A stretch of DNA of 64,000 bases from Stereocaulon alpinum (lineage: Eukaryota > Ascomycota > Lecanoromycetes > Lecanorales > Stereocaulaceae): contig JAEUBA010000018.1 of NCBI GenBank assembly GCA_018257865.1, forward strand, positions 310,001 through 374,000, given 5' to 3'. The position numbers and the translations under genes are program-made. The notes under the pieces were generated by a model. The model was not told the origin of the DNA. It ran no database searches and worked only from the letters and a program-made list of their open reading frames with translations. Each line of letters opens with the position of its first letter. The first letter of the stretch is position 1. This document shows positions 1 to 11,199 of this stretch, one piece after another.

Positions 1-484
1 CCTCCGCGCAATTGGCCTTGACTTGAGCGAGGTATCTTTCTCTTGCTTGTTGAGCGGCGAGAGCACGCTCCTCACTATTTGTAGATACCCGGGGAGCGGC
101 CTTATTCATTGCGGCGCGTAGCCTGACTCTCTCAGCATGTGCATTCCTGTCTGCCGCTTTGTCCTTGCGACTCTGTATGATAGACGCACGACGGAGGTGC
201 TGGGCAACATGGGTGCTCTGGGCCCCGCCATGAGCGGACCGCATAGACCGACCAGAGTGATGTGAAGACATCGAGTTGCGGCGCGACGATGCCGCTGAGG
301 ACTTTCGACGGCTCGTAGAATTTCTGTATATTCGGGCTGCTATATGAGGAGGTGGGTTGTATATCCCGGGCGCTTCGCCGTCAGAGGACATGATCAGGTC
401 GGAAACCTCTTCGGAGATAGTGGGATGCATTGAGTCAGCAACCTCGTCACCCGGATCCGGCGTGTGCGACAGATCGCGCTCCAT
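1..484 (-). CDS. N-terminal part of an unrecognised basic protein, cut by the left edge
   Basis: An ATG on the minus strand at 484 opens a frame that stays open to base 1, giving about 161 codons of the N-terminus; the rest lies outside the window. The first 55 residues are acidic and proline-containing. They are followed by a Ser/Arg/His-rich stretch, and then from about residue 100 by a charged, Ala/Arg/Glu-rich helix-prone segment (for example EERALAAQQARERYLAQ) that looks like the start of a coiled coil. I do not recognise the family with confidence. Fungal IQ-motif/coiled-coil proteins have similar N-termini, but the diagnostic part would be outside the window. About 780 nt of apparently non-coding DNA separates it from the next gene. 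Confidence 0.6.
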   Translation of the reverse strand, partial: MERDLSHTPDPGDEVADSMHPTISEEVSDLIMSSDGEAPGIYNPPPHIAARIYRNSTSRRKSSAASSRRNSMSSHHSGRSMRSAHGGAQSTHVAQHLRRASIIQSRKDKAADRNAHAERVRLRAAMNKAAPRVSTNSEERALAAQQARERYLAQVKANCAE

Positions 485-1268
485 CAGTGCTTCGTGGACA
501 CTGGAAACGGAATTTTTGTGCTAACTCGGTTTAGGTAGTAAAAAAATTCAAGATCATCAGAGGAGGGATGAGCAGCTGGGCCCGTAGTGAGGGATTCTAT
601 CAAGGCACGAGACACTGTTAATGGGATAGCGGGAAGAAGATAAGCACAACAGCGACAATCAGATTTACTGAGATACGTAAGTAATGGTCCTGATGTGATA
701 AGGAAAGAAGGGAAGCAATCAAAGGCTCTCTAGTAGATGGTTCGTAAGCATGTTTGGAAGGAACTAGAAGTGGCTGGGCTGGTGGCAGGAAGTTACGAAA
801 CTCGAAACGGGCATCCCGCCGCTAGGCTTACATTACTCGGCAACGGCGCAAGAGGGATCAGAGAGAGTAACGTAGTCGATTACGCTCTTTAAAGCTCTAC
901 ATGGCATGTATAGACCAGCCCCTGTCTTTCATGGTCGATGTTATACTGCATGTGGAACCTTGTTAGGAACATCTAGAGTAAGATGCCAATTCTAATGGAA
1001 AGCTGAGATCTACCGATTTTGGCTCTCACAATGCACGATAGCTCCACAGAAGTAGATCGATGCTGAGCGACTGCACATTGATTCTAGAGATCTCATGGCA
1101 CGTTTCATGCTCGCTGTCTTTCCAAATGCGCTAACACGATTCAAAGAATGTAATATACAAGAAAGGGATGTTATGCTTAGTCTTCGAAAGCTTGACTTAA
1201 TGCAACGAGGTCGGCATTGTCCTATCAGGTTTTCCAGCGCGCTCAGCGCGAATTCTGGGGTCTGCTGT

Positions 1269-2342
1269 TTATGCACGGGCCATGGCAGTGTTGATAGGTT
1301 GATACTGGCCAGTGGCGGAGGGCATGGTGAGGAAGCCAGTAGATCTGCACTTGGTCTTGTGCTTCTTGGAGATAGGCTGGGTACCGTTGTTATATGGCGA
1401 GCCGCCTACTATTGGTGCTGCCGTGGGAACTGGGGCTTCCGCGGGTACGGAAGATTCTGGGGATGAGCCGGTTCCGGACCCCGGTGCTCCACTAGCTGGA
1501 GACTCGCCTGGGGACGAGCCGTTGGGACCTGAGCCAGAGGCTCCACTGGCTGGAGATTCTCCTGGAGATGAGCCAGTAGGGGCTGCGCCAGAGCTAGCGG
1601 TCTGACATGTATGTCAGTGAAGCGGATCCAGGACACATATGATGACATAGTAAACTCACCACAGTGACAGTCACATCAGCCGCGGAAACGGTCACAGTGA
1701 CTTGGGGTGCGCAAGCGCCTGCTGTACCAGATCCCGGGGCCCCATTAGCTCCGCTCTGTCCAGAGGCACTGCCAGATCCGCTGGCCCCATTTTCGCTAGG
1801 TCCGCTGGCACCGTTCTTGCCGTTGCCGGAGCCGGTAGCGCCACTCTCGCCAACTCCGCTGGCACCGTTCTTGCCGTTGCCGGAGCCGGTAGCGCCACTC
1901 TCGCCAACTCCGCTGCCGCTAGTTGCAGTGGGAGATGGTGTGACAACGATGGTGCTATAGATAGTGTTATACTTGGTCGTAGAAGGACCGTTCTCGCCAA
2001 CAGCATAAGTTGTCTACAACGAACATCAATCAGAGTGTTTGGGGATTCAATCAAGTCAGTACTTACGGCGGTCTGGGTCTCGAAAGCGGTACGATGGATG
2101 GTGGTTGTGACAACAGTGGCCGAAGCACCACTGCCAATGGTGTAGGTGAGAGTGGTATCCCCTGATTGGCCTGGACTGCTGCCCGATCCGCCAGTACCAG
2201 TGCTCAGCGGTGCTGGTACGGGAGCAAGAGAACTACCCCCCTGGGGTTGGGAAGGCATAGAGTAAGTCCCATTCTTGTGTCCATGGGCCTGTGCAACAAT
2301 TGCCAATGCCGCAAGGAACACAATGGAAAGTTTGCTGTACAT
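1269..2342 (-). CDS. Secreted Ser/Gly/Pro-rich mucin-like protein (320 aa, three exons)
   Basis: Exons run 2342-2067, 2013-1660 and 1601-1269, with GTAAGT and GTGAGT donors and TAG and CAG acceptors; the spliced frame is 320 codons. The first 20 residues (MYSKLSIVFLAALAIVAQAH) are a clear signal peptide. The remainder is low-complexity Ser/Thr/Gly/Ala/Pro with valine-threonine runs such as TIYSTIVVT and TVTVSAADVTVTV, typical of heavily O-glycosylated fungal wall or matrix proteins. The centre carries two exact 18-residue repeats (see repeat entry). No hydrophobic C-terminal GPI signal is visible: the tail is polar, with a KKHKTKC cluster near residue 285. A role at the cell surface is inferred from composition only; no enzyme domain is seen. 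The start is fixed by the signal peptide. Confidence 0.8.
1802..1916 (-). repeat. Two-copy 54-bp coding tandem repeat in the mucin-like gene
   Basis: Bases 1802-1855 and 1856-1909 are identical 54-bp units, followed by the first few bases of a third. In frame each encodes GVGESGATGSGNGKNGAS. The period is a multiple of three, so copy number can change without frameshift. A shorter related Gly/Ser unit (ESPASGA) is repeated in the third exon. Confidence 0.9.
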
Positions 2343-3596
2343 AATGTCTCGTAAGTTATGATGTTGGATGAGTACTTTGTCTGTAGGTGGGAAATAGCAA
2401 GGTATTTGAGTAGTTGATATTGATTCTCTCCACTTCTGATGATGCAAGTCGAATTGGGCTGAATGAGCGTGGTGCGAAATCGATTCGCGAAAGAGTGACT
2501 GAAAATTGACAAAGAATGATTGAAGAACCCAAACGACCGCGATGCAAAAGAGTGTGGTGAAGAGGAAGGAGGAAGGGAACGATTTCAACCTTGGTGAAAA
2601 AAGAAGCCCAAGTAGAGGGATGGGGCCAGGAAATTAGGCTCAGGAGCTAAGGTGATGATATTCCGCTAATACAGGGGTACGACGCAGGAACAAATTGGAT
2701 CACCAAATGACAGCCGGCATCGAGGGCGGCCGCATGAGGCTAGCAAAGCTTGACGATGTGATTGGAGCAGCGAGCAATAAGCATACTGGTCCGCCTCAGA
2801 CGTTGTCAGGGGCGCTGACCCCGCCGCGACCATTCAGCGATCATGACATCTTCTTCAAGCGCTGCCTTGATTGACGCTTGTAACCTCTGTTTGTCCATAG
2901 GGCAGTGCGTAAGGGTCTTTGTCTTTCCCAATATGTTCGAGGCGCCAGCTGGCCAGTTCAAATAAACAGCGATTGATGCTTGGATGTTGTATCCCGATCC
3001 ATGACAGGGGTTAGTGGGGGGTTTTCGTACGGCCTGCCTCCGCAGCGGTCATCCTGCCTCCCTTGTCGAGTGGGACGGCCGATATTCAAGGGGTTCTCGC
3101 CAAGTGCCAAAAGTCTTATACCGTTGCTGGGCACCCTGGGCAGATTGCGAAGGGTCCTAGCAGATAGAATAGCTTTGTTCTTTTCGTCTGCATTCGGCCT
3201 TATAGCTGATTGTAGCTGCAACGTGGTACCCTGCTGCTGGCTTGTCGCAAGAAGCGCAGCCACTCCAGATACGTAATTTCTCGTATACATGATATAGATC
3301 CTCGTATACTTCGCCCACGTTTAGAGGGGCGGCTCGCAGGACGGACCCAAATGTTGGCGGTTTCAAAGTTAGATTATTGCGGATAGGATGTCTTACTCGA
3401 TCACCCTAGAACAGAACTATCAATGCCGAGCTCGATCTTGGTTATTCGGAGCGAGTATTGCGTGGTACAAGTGGACTAGATGGTGGAAGGTTGTTGATGG
3501 GAAAGCTGCGCATAAGGAGTTCTCGAAGGTAGATGACGACACACCTAGACATGTACCCTCGTGGCTCAGCGCACTCCCTGCAACCATGCGACAGCC
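2343..3596. other. Intergenic, no gene recognised
   Basis: The space lies between the divergent mucin-like gene and the POF1-like gene and should hold both promoters. Open frames of about 100 codons occur on both strands near 2960-3290, but they overlap one another, show no family resemblance and lack supporting splice structure. I see no RNA gene. Confidence 0.5.
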
Positions 3597-4487
3597 ATGC
3601 CCACCCCACCGCATACTTCCGATGACATGCGCTCCCTCCCGACCCTCCGGCAGTCCCTCCGCTCCTTTGCCTCCTCCCCGCATACCTTCCAAATTCTCCG
3701 CACCATCCCCTACCCCTCCCCGAAACTATCGTCTCCTCTGAAGACACTCTACATTCTCGATTCGTCCTTCAACCCCCCTACCCGCGCCCATCTCCGAATC
3801 TGCACTTCCGCCTTACTTAGTGACAAGCCAACAGCTGTGCCAAAGCGGCTGTTGCTATTACTAGCGACGCAGAATGCAGATAAAGCGCCGAAGCCTGCTG
3901 CGTTTGAGCAGAGGCTCGCGATGATGAGTCTGTTTGCTGAAGAACTGGTCAAGCGTGTAACTGGCTCAGAAGAGAGGAAGCATAAGGAGGGAGATGTTAT
4001 TGTCGACGTAGGTGTTACGAAGGAGGCGCGGTTTATCGATAAGGCCAAGGTGCTCGGGGACCAGGAGGAATACTCGGAGCAGGGACCTGTGGAGCAGGTC
4101 CATTTGACGGGGTATGATACTTTGATCAGGCTGCTGGATACGAAGTACTATCCCCCGGATCACACTTTGAAGCCGTTGGAAGGGCTGTTTGAGGAACATC
4201 GGGTCCGGGTGACTAGGAGGACGGACGATGCGTGGGGTGGAAGGGAGGAGCAGGATGAATACTTGAAGAAATTAGCAGAAGGGGAGAGGGAAGCAGATGG
4301 CGGAAGAAGAGAGTGGGCACAAAGGATTGAGTTGGTAGAGGGTAGAAAGGAGGGAGAGGAGATCATCAGCTCGACGAAAGTCAGAGAAGCTGCGAAAGGG
4401 AAAGACAGGCAAGCGTTGAGCAAGCTGGTCACAGATGCCGTAGCAAGTTGGATACTGAAGGAGAACTTGTATCTGGAAGAAGATTGA
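3597..4487 (+). CDS. POF1: POF1-type nicotinamide-mononucleotide adenylyltransferase-like protein (296 aa)
   Basis: A single-exon gene. The N-terminal core begins LYILDSSFNPPTRAH, the nucleotidylyltransferase signature in which the last His and the preceding Asn-Pro-Pro-Thr line the nucleotide site. A C-terminal IISSTKVRE matches the ISSTxxR motif of the same superfamily. Between them lie a basic loop, an Asp/Glu-rich insert and a GYDTLIRLLDTKYYP segment typical of the fungal Pof1 branch. Family members transfer AMP or CMP to small substrates and the yeast protein has been linked to protein quality control; the substrate here is not decidable from sequence. The frame is open upstream of 3597, but the first ATG in frame is 3597. 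The length suits the family. Confidence 0.85.
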   Translation: MPTPPHTSDDMRSLPTLRQSLRSFASSPHTFQILRTIPYPSPKLSSPLKTLYILDSSFNPPTRAHLRICTSALLSDKPTAVPKRLLLLLATQNADKAPKPAAFEQRLAMMSLFAEELVKRVTGSEERKHKEGDVIVDVGVTKEARFIDKAKVLGDQEEYSEQGPVEQVHLTGYDTLIRLLDTKYYPPDHTLKPLEGLFEEHRVRVTRRTDDAWGGREEQDEYLKKLAEGEREADGGRREWAQRIELVEGRKEGEEIISSTKVREAAKGKDRQALSKLVTDAVASWILKENLYLEED

Positions 4488-4657
4488 GGTTTAGGAAGCT
4501 CGCCCGATCTGCGACGTCCAAAATTGTCCCCGAATGCCACAGAATATCTTTCTTTGGCATGTAAGACTTATCTCCTCGTCTTCAACCTCGCATTTTGGAA
4601 GGAAAAGCCTCGAGACTGGTCCTCAGGAAAGCAAATCCCGTGCCCACCAAAATCTTA

Positions 4658-6872
4658 TTAGTCCAAAATGTTGTCCACTTCATCATTCAGAAGCTCGTGG
4701 CGGCCTTCCAAGATATCCTTCGCACCAGCATCTAAAAGCTCGTGACTGTACTCCTCCATAACGCCCCACGTCATCGTACTTCTGCATCGGCCCTGACCCT
4801 TGCTGCGCATCCTTTCCTCAACATGTCGCGCCTTCCAGAACAAGTCCCCATCTGCGATGTTTTCTTCAGTAAGAGTATCTTCGTCCATAAGCATGACATG
4901 TTCTAAGTCTTCGGTCTCCATGAGATCGAAATCGTGATGAACACTGCCCCAATCACCTTGTCCTTCGTCCATCAACCCATGCTGGCTTTCAAGAAGAAGA
5001 TCTTCATCTCGGCTATCGAAAGGTGGCTCCTTATCTCCATCATCCAGGTGGTAGGTGTTTGGCGGATACTGCGAAGCCAGGCATTGTCCGTACCTAAGCA
5101 GGCCATCGTCTGGGTGATGGGCCTCTATGATACAAGCATGACTAACGTCTTCTTCCGTCAGAGTGCCTTGGCTCTCGAAAAGTAACTCGCCATCTTGATC
5201 ATCGAATAGTGTCACGTTGTCTTCATCAAAAGTTGGAAATTCTTCAAGCAAGTCATGAGAGTTGTCGGCCTCCAAGACACCTAATTTCTCGAATAGATAA
5301 CCACCACAGGCGAGTTTCTCCTCGATGAAGGTGTGCTGATTATCGATAGATGGATCGCTATGCTGTATATCGAACAATGGCGTATCGGCTCCGTCGCCCG
5401 TTAGCGCATCTTCAAGCATGCTGTTGGACGTGATGCCTTCGTCCGACGTGCGTTTGGAAGTCTCCAGTAGCTTTAGCTTCTGACCGGCGAAAGGGTCCAA
5501 CATCTTGCTTTTGGTTAGGAGCCAAAGACGCGCATTGATCGCATCAGTCAAGTTCAAGCTACTCAAGCCGGAAGACGGGTATGGTATTCGGTCTTCCTCG
5601 AGGTACTTGTCTGGAGCGAGGTCCAAAAGCCGATCCAGCTTGTGCCTCAGGGTCGTTGATTTTGTACGGCGATGGATGCCTGTCATGGTGTATGCTATCG
5701 TGGAATGGAAAATCTCACAGTGCAAGATCGCCTACATGGCAGTATAGTTAGCGATGCCGTCAAACTCTTATCCCAATTGGTCGTTTAGACATACTTGAGC
5801 GTACCCAGGATTGAAGAGAGCGGGTGACAGTGTAACAAGCTTTGGGAATCCTCCATCGCTTGACACGACAACCCCGCCGCTCTTGCCTTTAGGGCCCGGC
5901 ATACGTCCAAAAATCATAGTGTGAAGCGAAGCATTGACCATTTTGAGCGTGTCTCCAAGGTCAACTTCGTGGGTGACATGCCTGCGGTGAGAACCGTTAC
6001 TGTGCGAGGAACGTGGTCCAATTTTTGCGGATATTAGTGTGTCTGAGGATGAACTGCTCTCTCGAGAATCTAGTGGCGCCATGGTGGCGAAGTGCTTTCG
6101 ACTCAAAGCCCCCTCGCCCTCATTCTCATCAATCGAGGACATTGATGTTCCAGGAGGCAAGGTTAGCAGTCCTTCGCCTTTGCCCTGGCTGTCCACAAAT
6201 GGCAATCCTTGCGCTGGCGACCAGCTTTCGGAAGGCTCGTCCATCTTCTTATGCGTGAGATCGGCCTCTCCTCCTCGAGTGCCATGAAGATCTCCAGATT
6301 CGATGCTCTGTTGTTGTGCCTTCGGAGATACCCTACTGCGCCGGCAGGTAGAGAAGCTGAACGTAAGATTGATGGCTTCGAGATGGGCAGCTGGTATGCC
6401 CTTTGGAGGCTTGACGTCTGCATGGCTTGATGGCTGGCTGGTCAAGGAAAGAACAACGTTACTTGGAGATCCACTTCGATCGTTGTCGATTCTGGGAAGG
6501 CTGAGAGACGCTTGCAAGCTGAGCTGTGACCAAACCTGCGGAACGATCAGTCACCCATCGAGTCACAGTGCAACAGACCTGTACCTGTGTGTTGCAAAGC
6601 GCAAAGCCGAGGTGTTCTATCACATCAGGAGTGTCTGACTCTGAGACCACTATGTCATCGAAGAAAATATGGAAACAAATTTGTAGCCGGTTCCCACCAG
6701 CTACCCACGTCCCAGAGGAGACCAATGCCTCTAGATCTTGAGGACCACCTATCAATGGGATATCGTGTGCTTGAGCTGATGAGAAAGAGATGGAGCCATT
6801 GGTCCTGAGCTTTAGGTTTTGTTTGTTATAGATATGCTCAAGCTCCCCAAGAGCGAGCACCCTCGGAGGCAT
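4658..6872 (-). CDS. Unrecognised 700-aa protein with acidic C-terminal half (three exons)
   Basis: Exons run 6872-6585, 6535-5795 and 5731-4658. The introns are 49 and 63 nt, with GTACAG and GTATGT donors, and the second has a CTAAC branch point. The joined frame is 700 codons and remains open across both junctions, which supports one gene. A TGA in frame lies three codons before the ATG at 6872, so the start is firm. Residues 1-96 look globular (hydrophobic, with GELEHIY and LQICFHIFFDDIVV). Residues 100-345 are Ser/Pro-rich and probably disordered. The C-terminal 350 residues are rich in Asp/Glu with recurring short units such as LLFESQ and LLLESQ, suggesting degenerate internal repeats. 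No signal peptide or membrane segment is seen. I know no family for it; it may be lineage-restricted. Confidence 0.75.
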
Positions 6873-8533
6873 GAAATCCACTCAAGATGGCGAATACAGA
6901 CAGTAGAAGGAGAGTTCCAGCGTATCTGGACGTGCGAACAGAGCGAAGAGTGTCTCTGAGATCAGGTCTCAGATGAACCTACGAGACCGATGGGCCTTGA
7001 TAGCAATTGGTCAAACGTAAGAGACCATAGCTTGGGGTTCAATAAGGGAACCAAATTCTTCAGCTTCAAATCTTCATGGCTACTTTGCTCGACTCTTGAA
7101 TAGTATTATTGCTATGTAGCCCAGATGCTCGGTCAGCAGAAGGAATTGGAGCAATGTAGGCCTGCAGTTGACAATGTCGGAGATGTGGGAGGATGTTAAG
7201 GAAGTTGTGGTTGAAAGACCACATGCGAAGATCGGTTAGGGCTCCCAGATCTGGGAAATCTGTCTCGCAGGTAATAGACAAGCCCGGAAAACAGCCTCTC
7301 TGTCTTCAATCCTAGCTACGCGGAGTTCAGAAAACTGCTGAGAACGTGTGGCCATCAATCAACAGTTTAACATCTGTGCGCCTTCCAGACCCATACATAT
7401 AAATCATTTGCTGCCCACCATCAAGTATGTTGGAGGTGGAATAGGGGAAACACGCGGATGATCTTACACAATACGAGTCCGCCTCCTCAGTCATACGTAT
7501 GGTAATGACATGGCCAATAGAAAGGCTTGAGACCCTTCAATGGGGACTTCTACTGGTGTTGATACGGTTGTATACGGATAGGCGTTCGTCATTCGGGGTA
7601 TTCTGGCGGTCTTGGAGGCTCTCTCCCCCAGTCAGCATTGATTCACAGCATGGACTCTCATTTCGATGTCTCATCGTCTACAATATTTAGCACCTTTCAA
7701 CCTTCATTGGGCTCTCGTCCTTCGCCCAACCCCTTCCCAAACCTCTCACTCCATGCTCGCAAACCGCTCCCAAATCTCATTCCTTGAAAGTCTTCAACCC
7801 CATCCTCTCTGAAGTCAACGTAATCTCCCCAGTTTCATTTTTGAAAAGTGGGAAGCTGACAGCGATACTGTTCATAAAATGACGGACGTTATGAACTGAA
7901 GAGACACTCAGAGACAATAGTAGCAGCAGAAAAGGCACAAAATGCGCTCAGAACAGACAGTAAGTTAATCTGAGACATCTTCTCATCAGGAAGTTGGTAA
8001 GTATGGTTTAGTGACGTGCTTCCCCATAGAGCGTGTCAAGGCAATCAATTCCAAGAATCCTAGGAGACTTAACGACTCGAAATCGTAGGTAGAGCATCGA
8101 AGGGAAAGCAAAGCCTCTCAAATTCTTGGAAGGATGGATTAGCTTCCATAGTACTATGATAAAGCAATTAGACATATGAGAACGAACAGGTATTTGCTGG
8201 TTTATTGATCTCAAAGCTATAGTGCCTGACCATGAACGACTCTAAGCATTTAACTGAGAGCCTAAAGAAAGACGCCAGAAGCAAGCCAGGGAGCTCATGC
8301 GTGCAAGAGGGAGCCGGATCTTGCAACGTGACTTTGAACAGCGAAGAGGAGCGGAAGTGGCAGCAGAAACGGGAGGCTCTAATTTGCATTTAAGATACGC
8401 TTCTAGCCAGATCGGGTATACGGTATTAGGGTTTCTTCGCAACCGTTACTTGACGCCTGCGAGTCCTCACTCTCATCTTCTGTGCCAATGCTACTGTCAG
8501 CTCGGAGCATTAGCACTCCTTGAGGGCGACACA
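6873..8533. other. Intergenic, no gene recognised
   Basis: This 1.7-kb stretch separates two divergent genes. Only short open frames below 75 codons occur before 8297, and none has a recognisable motif. The frame open from 8297 belongs to the thioesterase gene, whose first suitable ATG is 8534. No tRNA-like or repeat structure was found. Confidence 0.5.
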
Positions 8534-10138
8534 ATGAGGTCTTCAAGGCCTTTGAGTAGCCTGCGTAATGCGAAGCTCATGGCGTCAGCAAGTCACAGTG
8601 CACGAAACTGCAATGGCGCAATGCGGCAGCTCCACACCAGTCCGGCTTACCAAACGGACGGGGTATACAAGGACTTAACAAGCATGCGCGTCCGGACACC
8701 CTGGATCGAGGCTTTGCGAAAGCAGAGAGATGAAGGGATAGACCCCACTAAGAAACCCAATACGCCTGCAACTCCGCCAGACCGGGACCTAACGCCCAAG
8801 AAAATGTCAGATAGCTATCATCGAGTGGTACGCATAGCTCTCTACTATGTGTGTTCTACCTGACTGACTGATACAGACGTAGGTTATACCATTGGCGCAA
8901 GACCCTTGGCTCCTTGACAATTACCTCAATGCCAATGGGCATATTAGGTGTGCTTAAGCAATTGCCTGCTTTTTATGGGGCTATACTAAGGCAGTCCAAG
9001 GCTTGGAACCATATTCATGGACCTTGATGCCTTAGCCGGAATCATTGCATACAAGCATACTGGAGAACATGTCACTACAGTCACAGCGGCCGTGGACAGG
9101 ATTACTATCAAGCACCCTCTGAAAGAGCTATGCGATCTAGAGCTATCTGGTCAGGTCACTTATGCAACCGGGAGGAGTAGTATGGAAATATCTCTCCAAG
9201 TGGCAAGGGCCCCGGAGGAAGGAGCAAAAGTAAAGACGGAGGATGTACTGATGACCTGCGCTTTCACAATGGTATCACTGGACCCGTCTACGAAGAAGCC
9301 TGTGGCGATATGTCCCATCAAATTGGAGACCGAGGAAGAGAGACGCCTCTTTGCACGCGGCGAGAAGAACTCATTCGAAAAGAAGGCATTGGCGAGGAAG
9401 ACCCTTCGCAAACAAACGCCGAACGATGAGGAAAGCGATTTGATTCACGCAATGTGGCTAAAGCAATTGGAATACCATGGTAAGCCCGTATAAAGCAAAC
9501 ACTTCTCCTTGAATAGCCGGCTGACAGCCCACACAGATCCCAACCTCTCAATTCGAAAGCCTCATAATATGATCTACATGTCGCAAACGGTTCTACAGTC
9601 CTCCCAAATAATGCAACCTCAATACCGCAATAGGCACAACTTCATGATCTTCGGTGGCTTTCTCCTCAAACAGACCTTCGAGCTCGCTTTCTGCTGCGCA
9701 GCCGCTTTCTCACACTCTCGCCCCACGTTCGTCTCGCTCGACCCCAGCACGTTCGATAATCCGGTCCCTGTTGGGAGCGTGCTATATTTGACAGCGACGG
9801 TCGCTTATACAGAACCTTCAGCAGGTGATGGAGTTAAGGGCTCGACTGGGAGTGGCGGAAACGCGACATACACGCGCGTCCAAATCCGCATCGACAGTAA
9901 AGTACGCAACATCGAGCACGGAGAAACGAAGCCTACAGGCCAGTTCAACTACACGTTCCTAGTTGAGCGAGATATCAAGGTGATGCCGCAGACATATTCA
10001 GAGTTCATGATCTGGGTTGATGCAAGGAGGAGGGCAGAGAAGGTCAAGACGAGTATTGAGGGTTCAGAAGCCGGCGCCGAGGGTGATTGGGCGGAGGCGG
10101 GGAGAAATGATGGGAGGGGAGGGAGGGTCACTGAATAG
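8534..10138 (+). CDS. Mitochondrial ACOT9-like acyl-CoA thioesterase (479 aa, four exons)
   Basis: Exons run 8534-8827, 8883-8947, 9001-9479 and 9537-10138. The N-terminus is rich in Arg, Ser and Ala without acids (SSRPLSSLRNAKLMASASHS), a likely mitochondrial presequence. Two hotdog-fold halves follow. The first contains HIRLGTIFMDLDALAG and the second is introduced by PHNMIYMSQTVLQSSQIMQP and IFGGFLLKQTFELAF, the arrangement of the ACOT9/ACOT10 family that hydrolyses acyl-CoA to free acid and CoA in mitochondria. The joined frame is 480 codons. Exon 3 has two possible acceptors six bases apart (after 8994 or after 9000). The second gives the conserved Ile-Arg-Leu-Gly junction, so I used it. 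The C-terminal 25 residues are Gly/Glu-rich and variable. Confidence 0.88.
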
Positions 10139-11199
10139 CCTTGCGCGTATTACAATGTTTCGAATATTTCTCCATCGTATCGTACCACAGTCCCAGTGAC
10201 AAGATAGAAACGCTCGGTGCCTTTGAATATGGGGTGGCAAGAAACGTTCCAGTCCTGGGGGCTGGTTTCGAAATGATTAGGGTAAACCCAGAGACTGCAA
10301 CGACTTTTGTTACTCCTGTTGTTGGGGTCCATAAATCGAGAAGCTTTACCACTTTCCCCTATACTCCGTAACAACACCCACGCACTCAAAACGTACGGCC
10401 TGAGCTACTACAATGCAAGTCCCGTGGGGCTAGTATCCTAAGCGTTTTGCTCCGTGCGGAACAGCTTGAGCTTCAGATAGATGAATGAGTGCATTATGCA
10501 TTATACACTACACATGAAACGCATGTCAGCATGTGGCCCACGACCTACATCGGTTCCCCTTTCTCTCAAATGTACATTAGCTGCAAGCATAATGAACACT
10601 AATGCTGACTGCTTCTTTCATGATTTCCCATCCACATGGGACCTTTCCCCCCCTCCACTTAGCTCCGTCCCTCGACTTTTCATTGGCAGTGTTTGAATTG
10701 CCATGCAAGCGAGCTTATGCGGCGGCGTCACGGGTGCATTTGACGTCCGGTGACATACGGCTTGGGATACGAGCAGGGTTAGGCTTGTATCGCTTACCGT
10801 AAGCAAGCTTGCGATCTTCGGCCTTCGGTGTGACACTAAATATCTAGCTACCGGCTTCTCGCTTCGGTCCCAACGCTCGAAGCATCATCCCCGCTTGTTG
10901 GTCCTGAATAGCGGCAAGGACATCCCGTCTCGGCGCAGCCATGGCGTTGGGCTTGCCGTTGTCCGCACTGTCTAACTGCCGGGATCATCGTTCTCGGTTC
11001 GGCTGTGAGGTACGGCTTGCACTCGTTTGCTGTTTTCACGGGCATAGGAGGGTTTCACCACCAAGGCTTCCACTAGAATCTGCCTTGGAGGCAGATAGAA
11101 ATATAGCATTCTGTTCCTCTGCTAGTGACCACCAAGCATGTGCGAAGTGTAGTTCCGGTAGATGTCCAGAAGGTTGGACAAACTTGATCGCCTGTGGCT
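10139..11199. other. Intergenic, no gene recognised
   Basis: The stretch lies between the 3' ends of the thioesterase gene and the broken SAT4-like gene. Open frames here are all under 80 codons and overlap on opposite strands without family resemblance. I see no RNA gene or mobile element. Confidence 0.5.

Noticed and set aside
2958..3290. 110-codon minus-strand frame
   Set aside because: Overlaps an equally long plus-strand frame, no motif, no splice support.
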